A stretch of 64,000 nucleotides of DNA from Marinobacter segnicrescens (GCF_900111555.1 NZ_FOHZ01000001.1:496001-560000), one strand, 5' to 3'; shown: positions 9,426 through 18,908, numbered from the stretch's first letter. Notes: a model not told the origin generated them from the sequence alone. A program made the numbers and translations.

Positions 9426-10064
9426 ATGCCCATTCACGAAGTCAAACACCCCCTTATCCAGCACAAACTCGGCCTGATGCGCCGAGCCGACATCAGCACC
9501 AAGAATTTCCGCGAGCTTGCCCAGGAAGTGGCATCGCTGCTGACCTACGAAGCCACCAAGGATTTCACCCTGAGCAAGGAAACCATTGATGGCTGGGCAG
9601 GCCCGGTAGAGGTGGAGCAGATCGGTGGCAAGAAAGTCACCATCGTACCGATCCTGCGGGCTGGCCTGGGCATGCTGGACGGTGTGCTGAGCCTGATACC
9701 GGTGGCGAGGGTCAGTGTCGTGGGCCAGATCCGCAACGAGGAAACCCTGGAAGCCTCCACCTACCTTGAGAAACTGGTAGGTGAACTGGACCAGCGCATG
9801 GCACTGATCGTCGACCCCATGCTGGCAACCGGTGGTTCGCTGATTTCCACCATCGACCTGCTGAAAAAGGCGGGCAGCACAGAAATCCGGGCCCTGGTCC
9901 TGGTGGCAGCTCCGGAAGGTGTCGAAAAGGTGCTGGAAAAGCACCCCGATGTCTCCATCTATACCGCCTCCGTGGACGAACGCCTGAACGAGAAAGGCTA
10001 CATCCTTCCCGGCCTTGGTGATGCCGGTGACAAGATCTTCGGCACCAAGCAGAAGGACGTCTGA
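9426..10064 (+). CDS. upp: Uracil phosphoribosyltransferase
   Basis: A 212-residue salvage enzyme that makes UMP from uracil and PRPP. The PRPP-binding loop [18 protein letters not shown] and the uracil-binding C terminus ([12 protein letters not shown]) are present, and the length matches the family (about 208). The ATG follows AGGTGA at a suitable distance. It is followed immediately by uraA. These two plus-strand genes are an island inside the minus-strand flagellar cluster. Confidence 0.97.
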   Translation: MPIHEVKHPLIQHKLGLMRRADISTKNFRELAQEVASLLTYEATKDFTLSKETIDGWAGPVEVEQIGGKKVTIVPILRAGLGMLDGVLSLIPVARVSVVGQIRNEETLEASTYLEKLVGELDQRMALIVDPMLATGGSLISTIDLLKKAGSTEIRALVLVAAPEGVEKVLEKHPDVSIYTASVDERLNEKGYILPGLGDAGDKIFGTKQKDV

Positions 10065-10065
10065 C

Positions 10066-11367
10066 ATGCAGGATGCTGATCACACCACTTCCCTGAGGGA
10101 GGACTACGCCGGCGAGCCGGTCTGGCGCCAGGCCCTGGCCGGTTCCCAGATGCTGCTGGTGGCTTTTGGTGCCCTGGTGCTGATGCCCCTGCTCACCGGT
10201 CTGGACCCAAGCGTCGCGCTATTCACTGCCGGTCTGGGCACGCTGATATTCCACATCGTCACTGGCGGCAAGGTGCCGGTATTCCTGGCATCGTCCTTCG
10301 CATTTATTGCACCGATCATGGCGGCGAAGAACCAGTTCTCCATTCCGGAGATTCTCGGCGGCCTGGTGGCGGCCGGCCTGCTCTACATCCTGCTGAGCGG
10401 CGCTGTGCGCCTGCGGGGCACGGGCTTCATCAACCGGCTGTTGCCGCCCGTGGTCATTGGCCCGGTGATCATGGTTATCGGCCTGGGGCTGGCCCCGGTC
10501 GCGGTAAACATGGCCACTGGCCATACCGGTGATGGCTCAGTCGAACTGGTTCCGTACAAGCCAGCCATAGTGATTGCCATGATTTCCCTGCTGGTGACCA
10601 TTGTGGTTTCCGTATGGGCGAAAGGCATTTTCCGGCTGATCCCCATTATGGTCGGCATTATCGTTGGCTACCTGCTCACATGGCTGTCCGGCGTTTTCAA
10701 CGTAACGCCGGTGATTGTGGACTTCTCCCCGATTGCGGAAGCGGCCTGGTTTTCCATGCCGGCCTTCCAGACGCCTTCATTCAGCTGGGGTGCGATCCTG
10801 TTCATGATCCCGGTGGCCATTGCTCCGGCTATTGAGCACATTGGCGATGTGCTGGCCATCAGCAACGTGACCGGCAAGAACTTCCTCAAGAAGCCGGGCC
10901 TGCACCGCACCCTGCTGGGTGACGGCCTGGCCACCAGTTCCGCCGCGTTCCTGGGCGGACCGCCCAACACGACCTATTCCGAGGTGACTGGAGCGGTGAT
11001 GCTGACGAAGAACTTTAACCCGCGGGTGATGCTGTGGGCCGCAGGGGTAGCTATCGTGCTGGCCTTTGTGGGCAAGTTCGGCGCGGCCCTGCAGACCATT
11101 CCCGTTCCGGTGATGGGCGGCATCCTGTGCCTGTTGTTCGGTTCTATCGCGGTGGTGGGGCTGAACAGCCTGATCCGCAACCAGGTGGACCTGTCCCAGG
11201 CCCGCAACCTGGTAATCGTGGGTGTGACCCTGGTGTTCGGTATTGGCGGTATGGCGATTTTCGGGGTGGAGGGTATTGCCCTGTGTGGCATCGTTGCCAT
11301 TCTGCTGAACCTGGTGCTTCCCGGGTCGGATACTGCCTGGGGTGAGCGGGCTCATCACGAGCACTGA
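10066..11367 (+). CDS. uraA: Uracil permease (NCS2 family)
   Basis: A 433-residue membrane transporter with about 14 hydrophobic segments that imports uracil for Upp. The family regions (FLASSFAFIAPI near the N terminus and the transmembrane 10 segment with GGPPNTTYSEVTGA) are clear. The ATG at 10066 begins one base after the upp stop codon, so the two are translationally coupled. A longer upstream frame overlaps upp and is not supported. Confidence 0.94.
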   Translation: MQDADHTTSLREDYAGEPVWRQALAGSQMLLVAFGALVLMPLLTGLDPSVALFTAGLGTLIFHIVTGGKVPVFLASSFAFIAPIMAAKNQFSIPEILGGLVAAGLLYILLSGAVRLRGTGFINRLLPPVVIGPVIMVIGLGLAPVAVNMATGHTGDGSVELVPYKPAIVIAMISLLVTIVVSVWAKGIFRLIPIMVGIIVGYLLTWLSGVFNVTPVIVDFSPIAEAAWFSMPAFQTPSFSWGAILFMIPVAIAPAIEHIGDVLAISNVTGKNFLKKPGLHRTLLGDGLATSSAAFLGGPPNTTYSEVTGAVMLTKNFNPRVMLWAAGVAIVLAFVGKFGAALQTIPVPVMGGILCLLFGSIAVVGLNSLIRNQVDLSQARNLVIVGVTLVFGIGGMAIFGVEGIALCGIVAILLNLVLPGSDTAWGERAHHEH

Positions 11368-11442
11368 GGGTAAAGCCTTCTCTCGGACGGGTGTTGTCTG
11401 CTCCTAGACTGCAGGTTTGCGGGGAGGCGGCAACCAGGGGGA

Positions 11443-11499
11443 GGCTTTTTCCGCCGCATTGGAGGGGCGTCCTGCCACCCCAATGCGGTGAAGAAAGCC
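11443..11499. repeat. Imperfect inverted repeat between uraA and flhB
   Basis: Arms of about 20 bases (11443-11462 and 80-99 of the same hundred) pair with few mismatches around a core of nine perfect base pairs (CCGCATTGG / CCAATGCGG). It lies between two convergent genes, where a bidirectional terminator is expected, but neither strand has a U-tract directly after the core. It may be a terminator of unusual form or a dispersed palindrome. The rest of the 197-base gap shows no gene. Confidence 0.55.
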
Positions 11500-11564
11500 C
11501 CCCGGCCAAGCTGTACCTCCACCAAAAGCTTCAGACCAGCAAGCAGAACTCAAATACCCAGAGC

Positions 11565-12701
11565 CTAGATATCCCGCCGCATATCCTTCGGAATGGGGAA
11601 GTTCGGCATAGTCGGCTTGGGCGCGTGCCCCTTGCGGAACTGCCGTAGCTGGAAGATATAGGCCAACACCTGGGCCACCGCCATGTACAGGCCATCAGGG
11701 ATCTCCTCACCTACCTTGGTGTTGTGGTAAACCGCACGGGTCAGGGGCGGCGTGCGCAGCAGCTCCACCTTGTTCTCCCGGGCAATCTCCATGATCTTGA
11801 AGGCCACCTCATCGGCCCCCTTGGCCACCACCACCGGCGCGCCCATGGACTTCTGATCGTACTTCAACGCCACCGCATAGTGCGTCGGGTTGGTGATAAC
11901 CACATCCGCCGTCGGCACATCCGCCATCATCCGCCGCTGAGCCATCTCACGCTGCAGCTGACGGATCTTGCCCTTCACTTCCGGCTTGCCTTCCGTGTCC
12001 TTGTACTCGTCCTTCACCTCCTGCTTCGTCATCCGCAGTTTTTTCTGGTGATCGTAGATCTGGAACGGCACGTCGATGACAGCGATAACGATGGTGGCGC
12101 ATGCAAGGAAGAAAAAACTCCACGCCATGGTCCACACCACATGGGCCATGGCCGGCACCGCTGGCTCCTCAGCGATGCTCAGCAGATCCTCGGTACGCAG
12201 GTTCAGAATCAGGATAGCCACCGCCAGCACCAGGCTCACCTTCAGAATCGCCTTCACCAGCTCCACCAGCGACCGCGCAGAAAACATCCGCTTCAGACCC
12301 TTGATGGGATCCATACGGTTCAGCTTGGGGGCAATGGCCTTGCCACTGAACAGCAGACCGCCAATGCCAATGGGCCCGGCAATCGAGGCAATCAACAACA
12401 GTAACAACAGGGGACTGAGGGCAACGGTGGCGTCCCAGGCAGAGCCAATCAGCTGCGTGCTCATAAAACGGGTATCAAAAATCTCCCCCCGCTCCAGCAC
12501 AAACGCGCCACGCATGATCTGCTCCATGGACATGGCCAGGCTCTTGCCAAACACCAGCAGCCCGCCGGCACCGGCCAGCAGCACCGCCATGGTGGCCAGC
12601 TCCTTGGAACGTGCGGTCTGGCCATCCTCCCGGGCCTTCTCAAGGCGTCGGGGCGTCGGCTCTTCCGTTTTTTCCTGACTGTTGTCGTTCTCTTCGGCCA
12701 T
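11565..12701 (-). CDS. flhB: Flagellar export switch protein FlhB
   Basis: A 378-residue export-gate protein that switches substrate specificity from hook to filament. It has four transmembrane segments between about residues 35 and 215 and the autocleavage site NPTH at 271-274. The ATG at 12701 gives the family N terminus (MAEENDNSQEKTEEPTPRRL); an in-frame start 11 codons upstream lacks family support. It is separated from fliR by a 199-base gap holding a large palindrome. Confidence 0.95.
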   Translation of the reverse strand: MAEENDNSQEKTEEPTPRRLEKAREDGQTARSKELATMAVLLAGAGGLLVFGKSLAMSMEQIMRGAFVLERGEIFDTRFMSTQLIGSAWDATVALSPLLLLLLIASIAGPIGIGGLLFSGKAIAPKLNRMDPIKGLKRMFSARSLVELVKAILKVSLVLAVAILILNLRTEDLLSIAEEPAVPAMAHVVWTMAWSFFFLACATIVIAVIDVPFQIYDHQKKLRMTKQEVKDEYKDTEGKPEVKGKIRQLQREMAQRRMMADVPTADVVITNPTHYAVALKYDQKSMGAPVVVAKGADEVAFKIMEIARENKVELLRTPPLTRAVYHNTKVGEEIPDGLYMAVAQVLAYIFQLRQFRKGHAPKPTMPNFPIPKDMRRDI

Positions 12702-12747
12702 ATCTACCGTCAAACATCCACGCAGGCGCGACACATAGTAAGAGGGG

Positions 12748-12858
12748 CATGGCCGGGAACCCCCTTTCCGGAACCGTGAGGCGCCAAGGACGGCGCCGAC
12801 CGAGCCCTACAGGGACGTACTTGCGGGGCGTGTTTCGGAAAGGGGGTTCCCGGCCGTG
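12748..12858. repeat. Large palindromic element between flhB and fliR
   Basis: Positions 12751-12770 and 12836-12855 are perfect 20-base inverted copies, extendable to about 24 base pairs with one wobble, enclosing about 60 bases. Inside is a second hairpin (GCGCC / GGCGC at 12781-12796) and a CCCTACAGGG dyad. No open reading frame is present. The nested palindrome resembles dispersed intergenic repeats (MITE or BIME type), but no second copy was noticed in this window. Confidence 0.8.
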
Positions 12859-12900
12859 ACCCGCCACCCAAACAACCAGGCCACATCGAAGTAGTGAGCG

Positions 12901-13686
12901 TCAGGGCTGCCCCTGAAGCCCCCTCATAAACTCAAAGGTCTCACGGGTATACTGCTCAAAGTGCGGCAGAAAATTGGCATGCAGCACCCATATGGCAAAC
13001 AATCCAAAAATCAGGCCAATCGGGAAACCCAGGGCAAAAATGTTCATCTGCGGCGCCGCCCGGGTCATCACACCAAACGAAATATTCACGATAAACACCG
13101 CCGTCACCGCCGGCAAAGCCAGCAACAGGGCCGCTGCAAACATCCACGAAATCCGGTGGGCCAGCTGCCAGACACCCTCCTGACCCAGCCCCTCCAGGCC
13201 AATAGGCAGGGTACGAAAACTCTCCAGGAACACCTCGATAGCCACCAGGTGCCCGTTCATCGCCAGGTACAACAGAGTGATCGTAATGGTGTAGATCTGG
13301 GAAAGCACCGTCACGTTGACCCCGTGGGACGGATCGTTCATCGAGGCAAAGCCCAGACCCATCTGCATGGCGATCATCTGGCCGGCGATGGTAAACAGCT
13401 GGAACAGGGCCGTCAGCGCAAAGCCCATACCCACACCGATCAGAATCTGCTGCAGCGTGATAATCACCGCCTCGCCACTGAGCGCCTCAACCTGCGGAAC
13501 CGGCGGCAGCATGGGCACCACAAGGATCGTGGTCAGCAGGGCCAGACCCAGGCGAACCCTCGCCGGCACCAATTGAGTACCAATAAACGGAATCACCATA
13601 AAGAAACTGGCAATGCGGAACAGCGGCCACAGGTGCTGCCCCACCCACTGGCTGATCACATCCGCACTGAGATCGGCGGGAATCAT
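12901..13686 (-). CDS. fliR: Flagellar export gate protein FliR
   Basis: A 261-residue membrane protein with about six hydrophobic segments; with FliP and FliQ it forms the export channel under the MS ring. Family features include the conserved early segment (PLFRIASFFMVIPFIGTQLVPARVRLG, described here by its ends) and GQMIAMQMGLGFASMNDP. It starts seven bases after fliQ. Length is normal. Confidence 0.95.
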   Translation of the reverse strand: MIPADLSADVISQWVGQHLWPLFRIASFFMVIPFIGTQLVPARVRLGLALLTTILVVPMLPPVPQVEALSGEAVIITLQQILIGVGMGFALTALFQLFTIAGQMIAMQMGLGFASMNDPSHGVNVTVLSQIYTITITLLYLAMNGHLVAIEVFLESFRTLPIGLEGLGQEGVWQLAHRISWMFAAALLLALPAVTAVFIVNISFGVMTRAAPQMNIFALGFPIGLIFGLFAIWVLHANFLPHFEQYTRETFEFMRGLQGQP

Positions 13687-13693
13687 ACCCGGC

Positions 13694-13963
13694 TCATCCG
13701 ATCAGGTAGGGGATGCTGCCAATCAGCCCCTCGGCGTGGTCAATCAGCTGGGTCAGCATCCAGGGGCCGGCAAAGATGATCACCAACAGGGTCACCAGCA
13801 ATCTTGGCAGGAAGCTCAGGGTCTGTTCATTGATCTGGGTTGCAGCCTGGAAGGTACTCACCACCAGGCCGATGACCAGGCCCGGTCCGATGATAAAGGC
13901 CGACAGCATTACGATCATCCAGAGAGCTTCACGCATGATGTCGATGGCGGTTTCCGGCGTCAT
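13694..13963 (-). CDS. fliQ: Flagellar export gate protein FliQ
   Basis: An 89-residue protein with two transmembrane helices, the usual size for FliQ (MTPETAIDIMREALWMI at the N terminus). It is part of the FliPQR export channel and is sandwiched between fliP and fliR with gaps of 11 and 7 bases. Confidence 0.95.
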   Translation of the reverse strand: MTPETAIDIMREALWMIVMLSAFIIGPGLVIGLVVSTFQAATQINEQTLSFLPRLLVTLLVIIFAGPWMLTQLIDHAEGLIGSIPYLIG

Positions 13964-13974
13964 GGCGGGCCTCC

Positions 13975-14721
13975 CTAAATTCCGTAGCTGGCAGCGAGTG
14001 TGCCCATGATCAGTGCCCAGCCGTCCACCAGCACAAACAGCATGATCTTGAACGGCAAAGAAATAATGATTGGCGACAGCATCATCATACCCATGGCCAT
14101 CAGAACACTGGCCACCACCATGTCGATAATCAGAAACGGGATAAACAGGATAAAGCCGATCTGGAACGCGGTTTTCAGCTCGCTGGTTACAAAGGCAGGC
14201 ATCAGCACCCAGAAGGATACGTCTTCAGGGCTGTCGTACTCCTCGTCGGCAATACGTATGAACAGCCCCAGGTCGCTCTCCCGGGTCTGGGACAGCATGA
14301 ACTGCCGGAACGGGACACTGGCTGCCTCCACTGCCTCGAGGGAAGTCATTTCCTCCGCCAGGTACGGCTGCAGACCTACCCGGTTGGCCTCCTCAAACAC
14401 CGGCTTCATGATGAAGATGCTCAGGAACAGCGCAAGCCCCAGCAGGATCTGGTTGGAAGGCGTGGATTGCAGCCCAAGGGCCTGGCGCAGGATGGCAAAA
14501 ACCACAATGATGCGGGTGAACGAGGTCATCATCATCAGCATGGCGGGCAGGAAGGTCAGCGCCGTCATGAAGGCCAAGATCTGCAGGGTAACGGAATACT
14601 CCTCCCCCTGTTCACCCGGTGTCACGGTAACCGCAGGAATACCCGGAATACCACCAATCCCGTCCTGGGCGAATACATCCGGGGCCAGCGCCAGCCCCGC
14701 CAGGATCAACAGCCACCGCAT
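13975..14721 (-). CDS. fliP: Flagellar export gate protein FliP
   Basis: A 248-residue core component of the export channel. It has a cleavable signal peptide ([18 protein letters not shown]), typical of FliP, then four membrane segments with the signatures [20 protein letters not shown] (given by its ends) and [13 protein letters not shown]. Its start overlaps the fliO stop by one base, indicating coupled translation. Confidence 0.96.
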   Translation of the reverse strand: MRWLLILAGLALAPDVFAQDGIGGIPGIPAVTVTPGEQGEEYSVTLQILAFMTALTFLPAMLMMMTSFTRIIVVFAILRQALGLQSTPSNQILLGLALFLSIFIMKPVFEEANRVGLQPYLAEEMTSLEAVEAASVPFRQFMLSQTRESDLGLFIRIADEEYDSPEDVSFWVLMPAFVTSELKTAFQIGFILFIPFLIIDMVVASVLMAMGMMMLSPIIISLPFKIMLFVLVDGWALIMGTLAASYGI

Positions 14722-15197
14722 CAGTCTGTGTCTCCCTTACGACCGGCATCACCGGGTTTCCAGTGCCGCCCCATCAGCCCGTGGAGCTTTTTGGCAAAGT
14801 CTCCACTCACAGCCTGCCCCGGCACTACCACCGGTTCGTCGAAGACATGGAGGGTTCGAATGGAGCTGGGGGTGATGCCTACCAGAATCTGGGTACCGGC
14901 CACATCAATCAGCGCGATACGCTCCCGGGCGCCCAGGGCCATCACCGAAACAACTTTCATGGCACCGCTGTTCATGCCGGTCAGGCCATTCATGCGGCGG
15001 ATCAGCCAGGCACAGCCAAAAATCAGTGCCACCACCACCAGCAGGCCGATGCCCATAGTGGCGAGGGTGGCTACGGCATCACTCTGGCTGCTGGTGCTCT
15101 CCGGCGCTTCCCGGACCGTTTCATCCTGGGCCAGCACCAGCGCGGGTGCCAGCAGCGTTGTAGCCAGGACATGGCTGATACGAAAGCCCATGGTCAT
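14721..15197 (-). CDS. fliO: Flagellar assembly protein FliO
   Basis: A 158-residue protein with an N-terminal hydrophobic segment resembling a signal peptide, a transmembrane helix around residues 47-67 and a cytoplasmic domain with [20 protein letters not shown], a FliO signature. It assists FliP complex formation. Its ATG overlaps the fliN stop (ATGA type overlap), and it overlaps fliP by one base. Confidence 0.9.
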   Translation of the reverse strand: MTMGFRISHVLATTLLAPALVLAQDETVREAPESTSSQSDAVATLATMGIGLLVVVALIFGCAWLIRRMNGLTGMNSGAMKVVSVMALGARERIALIDVAGTQILVGITPSSIRTLHVFDEPVVVPGQAVSGDFAKKLHGLMGRHWKPGDAGRKGDTD

Positions 15198-15709
15198 TTC
15201 TGAAGACGCTTGATGCGCTCACCGGGGCTGATGACATCCGTCAGGCGAATACCAAACTTCTCGTTCACCATGACCACTTCGCCATGGGCAATCAGGGTGC
15301 CATTGACCAGCACGTCCAGCGGCTCCCCGGCCAGCCGGTCCAGCTCGATCACCGAGCCCTGGTTAAGCTGCAGCAGGTTGCGGATGGGAATCTGGGTATT
15401 GCCCACCTCCATGGAAATGGTCACCGGGATGTCGAGAATCACATCCAGGTCCGGCTCGGTGCCCGGGGCGCCCCCTGGTTGCGGTTGGTCACCGAAGTCT
15501 TCCATCGGTGCCGCGCGAACCTGTTTACCGGCGCCCTCGTCAGAATCCCCGGCTTCGGCCATGGCCGCCGCCCACTCGTCAGCACGGTTGTCACCGGCGC
15601 CATCTTCACCGCCTTCACCGTCACCGGACTCTCCCATGGCTGCTTCCCACTCGGCAGCCAGCTTCTCGTCTTCGCTGAGCTCGCGGTCGTCTTTGTTATC
15701 GTCAGCCAT
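15194..15709 (-). CDS. fliN: Flagellar motor switch protein FliN
   Basis: A 171-residue C-ring protein. The C-terminal 80 residues are a SpoA domain (DIPVTISMEVGNTQIPIRNLL ... GEVVMVNEKFGIRLTDV, given by its ends), while the first 85 residues are an acidic, low-complexity extension with two similar segments (EWEAAMGESGD and EWAAAMAEAGD). The extension is longer than in E. coli FliN but usual in Pseudomonas relatives. It overlaps fliM by eight bases. Confidence 0.95.
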   Translation of the reverse strand: MADDNKDDRELSEDEKLAAEWEAAMGESGDGEGGEDGAGDNRADEWAAAMAEAGDSDEGAGKQVRAAPMEDFGDQPQPGGAPGTEPDLDVILDIPVTISMEVGNTQIPIRNLLQLNQGSVIELDRLAGEPLDVLVNGTLIAHGEVVMVNEKFGIRLTDVISPGERIKRLQK

Positions 15710-16700
15710 GTCTACCTACCTTCAGTTGTTTTTTCACCTTCGGAAGCTTGGTGCGTTCCTTGATTCTCAACGCCATCTTGCCATCCCGGGTACCCAGGGT
15801 GGCCTTGTAGATGGGAATGCCATTGGCAGTCATGTCCAGGGCTTCCGGCATCTCCACCGGAATCACATCCCCTGCCTTGAAATTGGCCACGTCCCGTAGC
15901 GAAATCCGGCGTCGGCACACCATTGCATTAACCGGTACCAGTACTTCCTTGATGTCTTCCTGCAGGGCGTTAACCCAGCGCTCATCGACGTCGTCGATGT
16001 CACTCTGGACGCCGGCGTCAAGCACCTCGCGGATAGGCTCAATCATGGAGTACGGCAACGCCATGTGCAGCTCACCGCCACCGCCGTCAAGCTCCACATG
16101 GAAGGTACTGATCACCACCACTTCACTGGGGCTGACAATATTGGCCATGGCCGGATTGACCTCGGAGCTGAGGTAGTCGAAATCAACCTTCAGCACTGCA
16201 TGCCAGGCCTCTTTCATGTCTACAAAGACCTGGTTGAGCACCATCTGCACGATACGGGTCTCGGTGGGGGTAAACTCCCTGCCCTCGATCTTGGCGTGGC
16301 GGCCCTCACCGCCGAAGAAGTTATCCACCAGCTTGAACACCAGCTTGGCATCGAGGATGAACAGACCGGTGCCTCGAAGCGGCCGCACCTTCACCAGGTT
16401 GAGGCTGGTAGGCACGTACAGGGTATGGATGTACTCCCCGAACTTCATGATCTGGATACCGCCGGTGGACACGTCCGCGTTCCGGCGCAGGAGGTTGAAC
16501 AGGCTGATGCGGGTGTAACGGGCAAAGCGCTCGTTGACCATTTCAAGGGTCGGCATGCGGCCACGGACAATGCGGTCCTGGCTGGCAAGGTCATATTGCT
16601 TGACCCCTTCTTCCTCGGTCTCGTCATAGGTGTCGATATCGCCGTCGTCCACACCGTGGAGCAGCGCATCGATTTCATCCTGCGAGAGTAGATCCTGCAT
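15702..16700 (-). CDS. fliM: Flagellar motor switch protein FliM
   Basis: A 332-residue C-ring protein. Residues 1-16 (MQDLLSQDEIDALLHG) are the CheY-P-binding peptide, the middle domain contains the GG-bearing segment of the rotor switch (FFGGEGRHAKIEGREFTPTE, given by its ends), and the C-terminal SpoA domain pairs with FliN. Length is normal. It lies 75 bases downstream of fliL. Confidence 0.97.
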   Translation of the reverse strand: MQDLLSQDEIDALLHGVDDGDIDTYDETEEEGVKQYDLASQDRIVRGRMPTLEMVNERFARYTRISLFNLLRRNADVSTGGIQIMKFGEYIHTLYVPTSLNLVKVRPLRGTGLFILDAKLVFKLVDNFFGGEGRHAKIEGREFTPTETRIVQMVLNQVFVDMKEAWHAVLKVDFDYLSSEVNPAMANIVSPSEVVVISTFHVELDGGGGELHMALPYSMIEPIREVLDAGVQSDIDDVDERWVNALQEDIKEVLVPVNAMVCRRRISLRDVANFKAGDVIPVEMPEALDMTANGIPIYKATLGTRDGKMALRIKERTKLPKVKKQLKVGRHG

Positions 16701-16775
16701 AGTTATCAGCCTCTGACTGCCTGCAGCTCAGGCGAATGCGGGTGGTTAGCCCGGCACCCTGCCTTCGTATGGGTT

Positions 16776-17273
16776 TTATTGAACCACGAAATTCCGTAAC
16801 AGGACCCTGTCAAGGGTCGGCTCACCTTCTGCCGCCAGGATTTCGTTGACCGCCGACAGCAGGCGCTGTGGCAGTGCCTGGCGTCCTTCAGGTGTCTGCA
16901 ACTCCATGAACTCCAACTGCCCCAGCTCGGAGATCAGTGTATTACGCAACAAGGGCAGGTGCTTGCTGGCCGCCGCCAGGGCGGGCTCCTGTGTCGATTC
17001 GAATGCCAGGTATACCTGGATATAGCGCTGACGCCCCGCGTGGCGAACAGTGGTGACCAGTGGCCGGTCCATGACCATATAGCCACTGGGAACAAAGATT
17101 TCTTCCACTTCCTCCGCAGCCCCGTCGACCGTTTCGCCACTACTATCGGTAAGAAACCAGAGCGTACCCGCCACTGACAGCCCTATAGCCAGTAGCAGAA
17201 CAACGACCAGCAGCACGATGGTCTTGAGTTTGCCTTTCTTGGGTGGCGCTGCCACCTCATTGTTTTCCGCCAT
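16776..17273 (-). CDS. fliL: Flagellar basal body protein FliL
   Basis: A 165-residue inner-membrane protein with a basic N terminus, one transmembrane helix near residues 17-38 and a periplasmic domain; it supports stator function. The ATG at 17273 fits the family. The reading frame continues to a TTG at 17336, but that region overlaps the -12 element of the sigma-54 promoter, so the longer form is rejected. It leads the fliLMNOPQR operon. Confidence 0.93.
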   Translation of the reverse strand: MAENNEVAAPPKKGKLKTIVLLVVVLLLAIGLSVAGTLWFLTDSSGETVDGAAEEVEEIFVPSGYMVMDRPLVTTVRHAGRQRYIQVYLAFESTQEPALAAASKHLPLLRNTLISELGQLEFMELQTPEGRQALPQRLLSAVNEILAAEGEPTLDRVLLRNFVVQ

Positions 17274-17332
17274 TCCGGAGTCCGTCAATTTTTTGCCGAT
17301 TGCGGCCAGGATTCGCTTTTCCAGGTTCTCAA

Positions 17333-17348
17333 GCAATCACTGCGCCAA
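17333..17348 (-). promoter_or_regulatory. Sigma-54 promoter of the fliLMNOPQR operon
   Basis: The minus strand reads TTGGCGCAGTGATTGC, with GG and GC 10 bases apart and followed by T, a near-consensus RpoN site about 60 bases upstream of fliL. It lies just downstream of the fliK terminator, so fliL starts its own transcription unit. Confidence 0.8.
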
Positions 17349-17422
17349 CCCAGAAAAAACCGTTGAAAGTGCCGTCAGAGTGTACCTCTATCAGTCCGCG
17401 AACAGAAACGTCCGTCCACAAA

Positions 17423-17454
17423 CAGAAACGCCAGCCCGGTGGCTGGCGTTTCTG
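17423..17454 (-). terminator. Rho-independent terminator after fliK
   Basis: A perfect 14-base-pair stem (CAGAAACGCCAGCC / GGCTGGCGTTTCTG) with a four-base loop, ending in a T-rich stretch on the minus strand. It sits about 90 bases past the fliK stop and before the fliL promoter. Confidence 0.8.
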
Positions 17455-17543
17455 ATTCAACTGGCCAAAGTGTAACCCCTGACCGGCCCGGAGGCGAATT
17501 CTTTGAGTGGCTCTCTCACGGGATCAGACAACAGGCTTGCGGC

Positions 17544-18848
17544 TCAGGCGTACAGGTCTACCTCACCACGCCAGGACAGGTCCAGGGCTCCGGAGGTTAC
17601 CGTCCCGGTGTCCCCTTCCTCCGCGCTGCTGACCCGTTGACCCGGACCCCGCTCGCCCTGGCCATCACCGTCTCCCTGCTGGTCGGCAGTTTCGCGACCG
17701 GGTGAGTCGCTTACATCAAACCCCTCAAGGCTGAGGCCCTGCTCGCTGAGCATGTCCCGCAGCCTGTGGCCATGGAGTTCGAGCTGTTCCCGAACGGCAG
17801 GGGTGCTGGCATGGACCGTCACAGTGGCCTGGTCGTTCTGCACCTGAACCCGCACATCCAGCGGACCCAGCTCCGGGGGCGTGATATGGATCTCAGCCAC
17901 CGACATCTGGCTGGCCGTCAGCCATGCCAGCTTACCCATGACTTTCTCACCCCATTCGTTTTCGCCAACGGGGGCGTCAACACTCGTGCTGTAACTTCGC
18001 ATCAGGGCCTGGGCTTCCTGACCTCGAAGGGTGGCCGACTGATTCAGTGACTGCGTCAGTTCCGGTGCAGACAGCCGCGTCATCAGGCTGTCTGCAACCT
18101 TGCCCGACGACTCACTCAGCAGTTGCGTATTATTTCCCTGTAAACCCGCCAGCAAGTCGCCACCCTTGCCACCGGGTTCCTTCCCTGTCTCAAGCATGGC
18201 GGCAAACAGACGGCCAACAGTCGCCGAAGCACCGCGCTGCTGGCCTGCCACCAGGCCCGGCGCCATCAACCCGGTTTCCGAGATACCCTGGAAGGTGCCG
18301 TTATTGCCACCCTGAACCATTGCCCCATTGAGCGGAAGGGCAACAGGCGTCTCGGAGGCATCCGCCAAATCCAGTAATTCTCCAGCCAGCGCCTCAGGGG
18401 AATGTTTCTGGCCCTCTGTTGCTGCCCCTTCCCCGGGTTTGCCGTTTGCGGACCGGGATTCGGCCACGGGGTCGGTATCCTTGCCGGCGCCTTCCTGCGC
18501 GTCCGTGTGGCGTGAAGTGTCTTCCTCGCCGCTACTACGTCGCCTTGCCGAGGAAGCCGTATCGCCTCGCCCTTCCGCTTTCCCCACCCGCGCAGAAGGG
18601 TCCGGCTTTCTCTCGTCAGCCCTGTCATCATGGCGGGCCTCGGCTTGACGCCCTTGCTCCATGGCCCGCTCGCGAGCGCGGTCTTCAACGCGTCGTTGTT
18701 CGAGGCGCTTTTCCTGTTGTCGAACCACTTCGTCGTACCGGCTGGGGCCTTGATCGGCCGACCCCTGGGTGTCCGGGAGCTTGCCGGTGGCCTTACGGTC
18801 AATGCCCGACTCGGGGTTAAGTAACTGGGTCAGTACCATCGATGACAT
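17544..18848 (-). CDS. fliK: Flagellar hook-length control protein FliK
   Basis: A 434-residue secreted ruler and switch protein. The N-terminal two-thirds is polar and low in complexity; the C-terminal Flg_hook domain spans about residues 310-400 (IHITPPELGPLDVRVQVQ is diagnostic). The ATG at 18848 has AGAGG at good spacing (gives MSSMVLTQLLNPES); a longer frame to 18914 lies over the sigma-54 promoter. The gene is preceded by its own RpoN promoter and followed by a terminator, so it is probably transcribed alone. Confidence 0.93.
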   Translation of the reverse strand: MSSMVLTQLLNPESGIDRKATGKLPDTQGSADQGPSRYDEVVRQQEKRLEQRRVEDRARERAMEQGRQAEARHDDRADERKPDPSARVGKAEGRGDTASSARRRSSGEEDTSRHTDAQEGAGKDTDPVAESRSANGKPGEGAATEGQKHSPEALAGELLDLADASETPVALPLNGAMVQGGNNGTFQGISETGLMAPGLVAGQQRGASATVGRLFAAMLETGKEPGGKGGDLLAGLQGNNTQLLSESSGKVADSLMTRLSAPELTQSLNQSATLRGQEAQALMRSYSTSVDAPVGENEWGEKVMGKLAWLTASQMSVAEIHITPPELGPLDVRVQVQNDQATVTVHASTPAVREQLELHGHRLRDMLSEQGLSLEGFDVSDSPGRETADQQGDGDGQGERGPGQRVSSAEEGDTGTVTSGALDLSWRGEVDLYA

Positions 18849-18908
18849 GGCAACCTCTTGCCGCTGAATCACTGAAAATCGCCCGGGAGGGCAGGTTTTC
18901 CAGTAATA

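Noticed and set aside
9210..10067. Long minus-strand reading frame of 285 codons opposite upp
   Set aside because: It is an antisense shadow of upp, with biased composition and no recognisable domain; upp has full family motifs and a good start.
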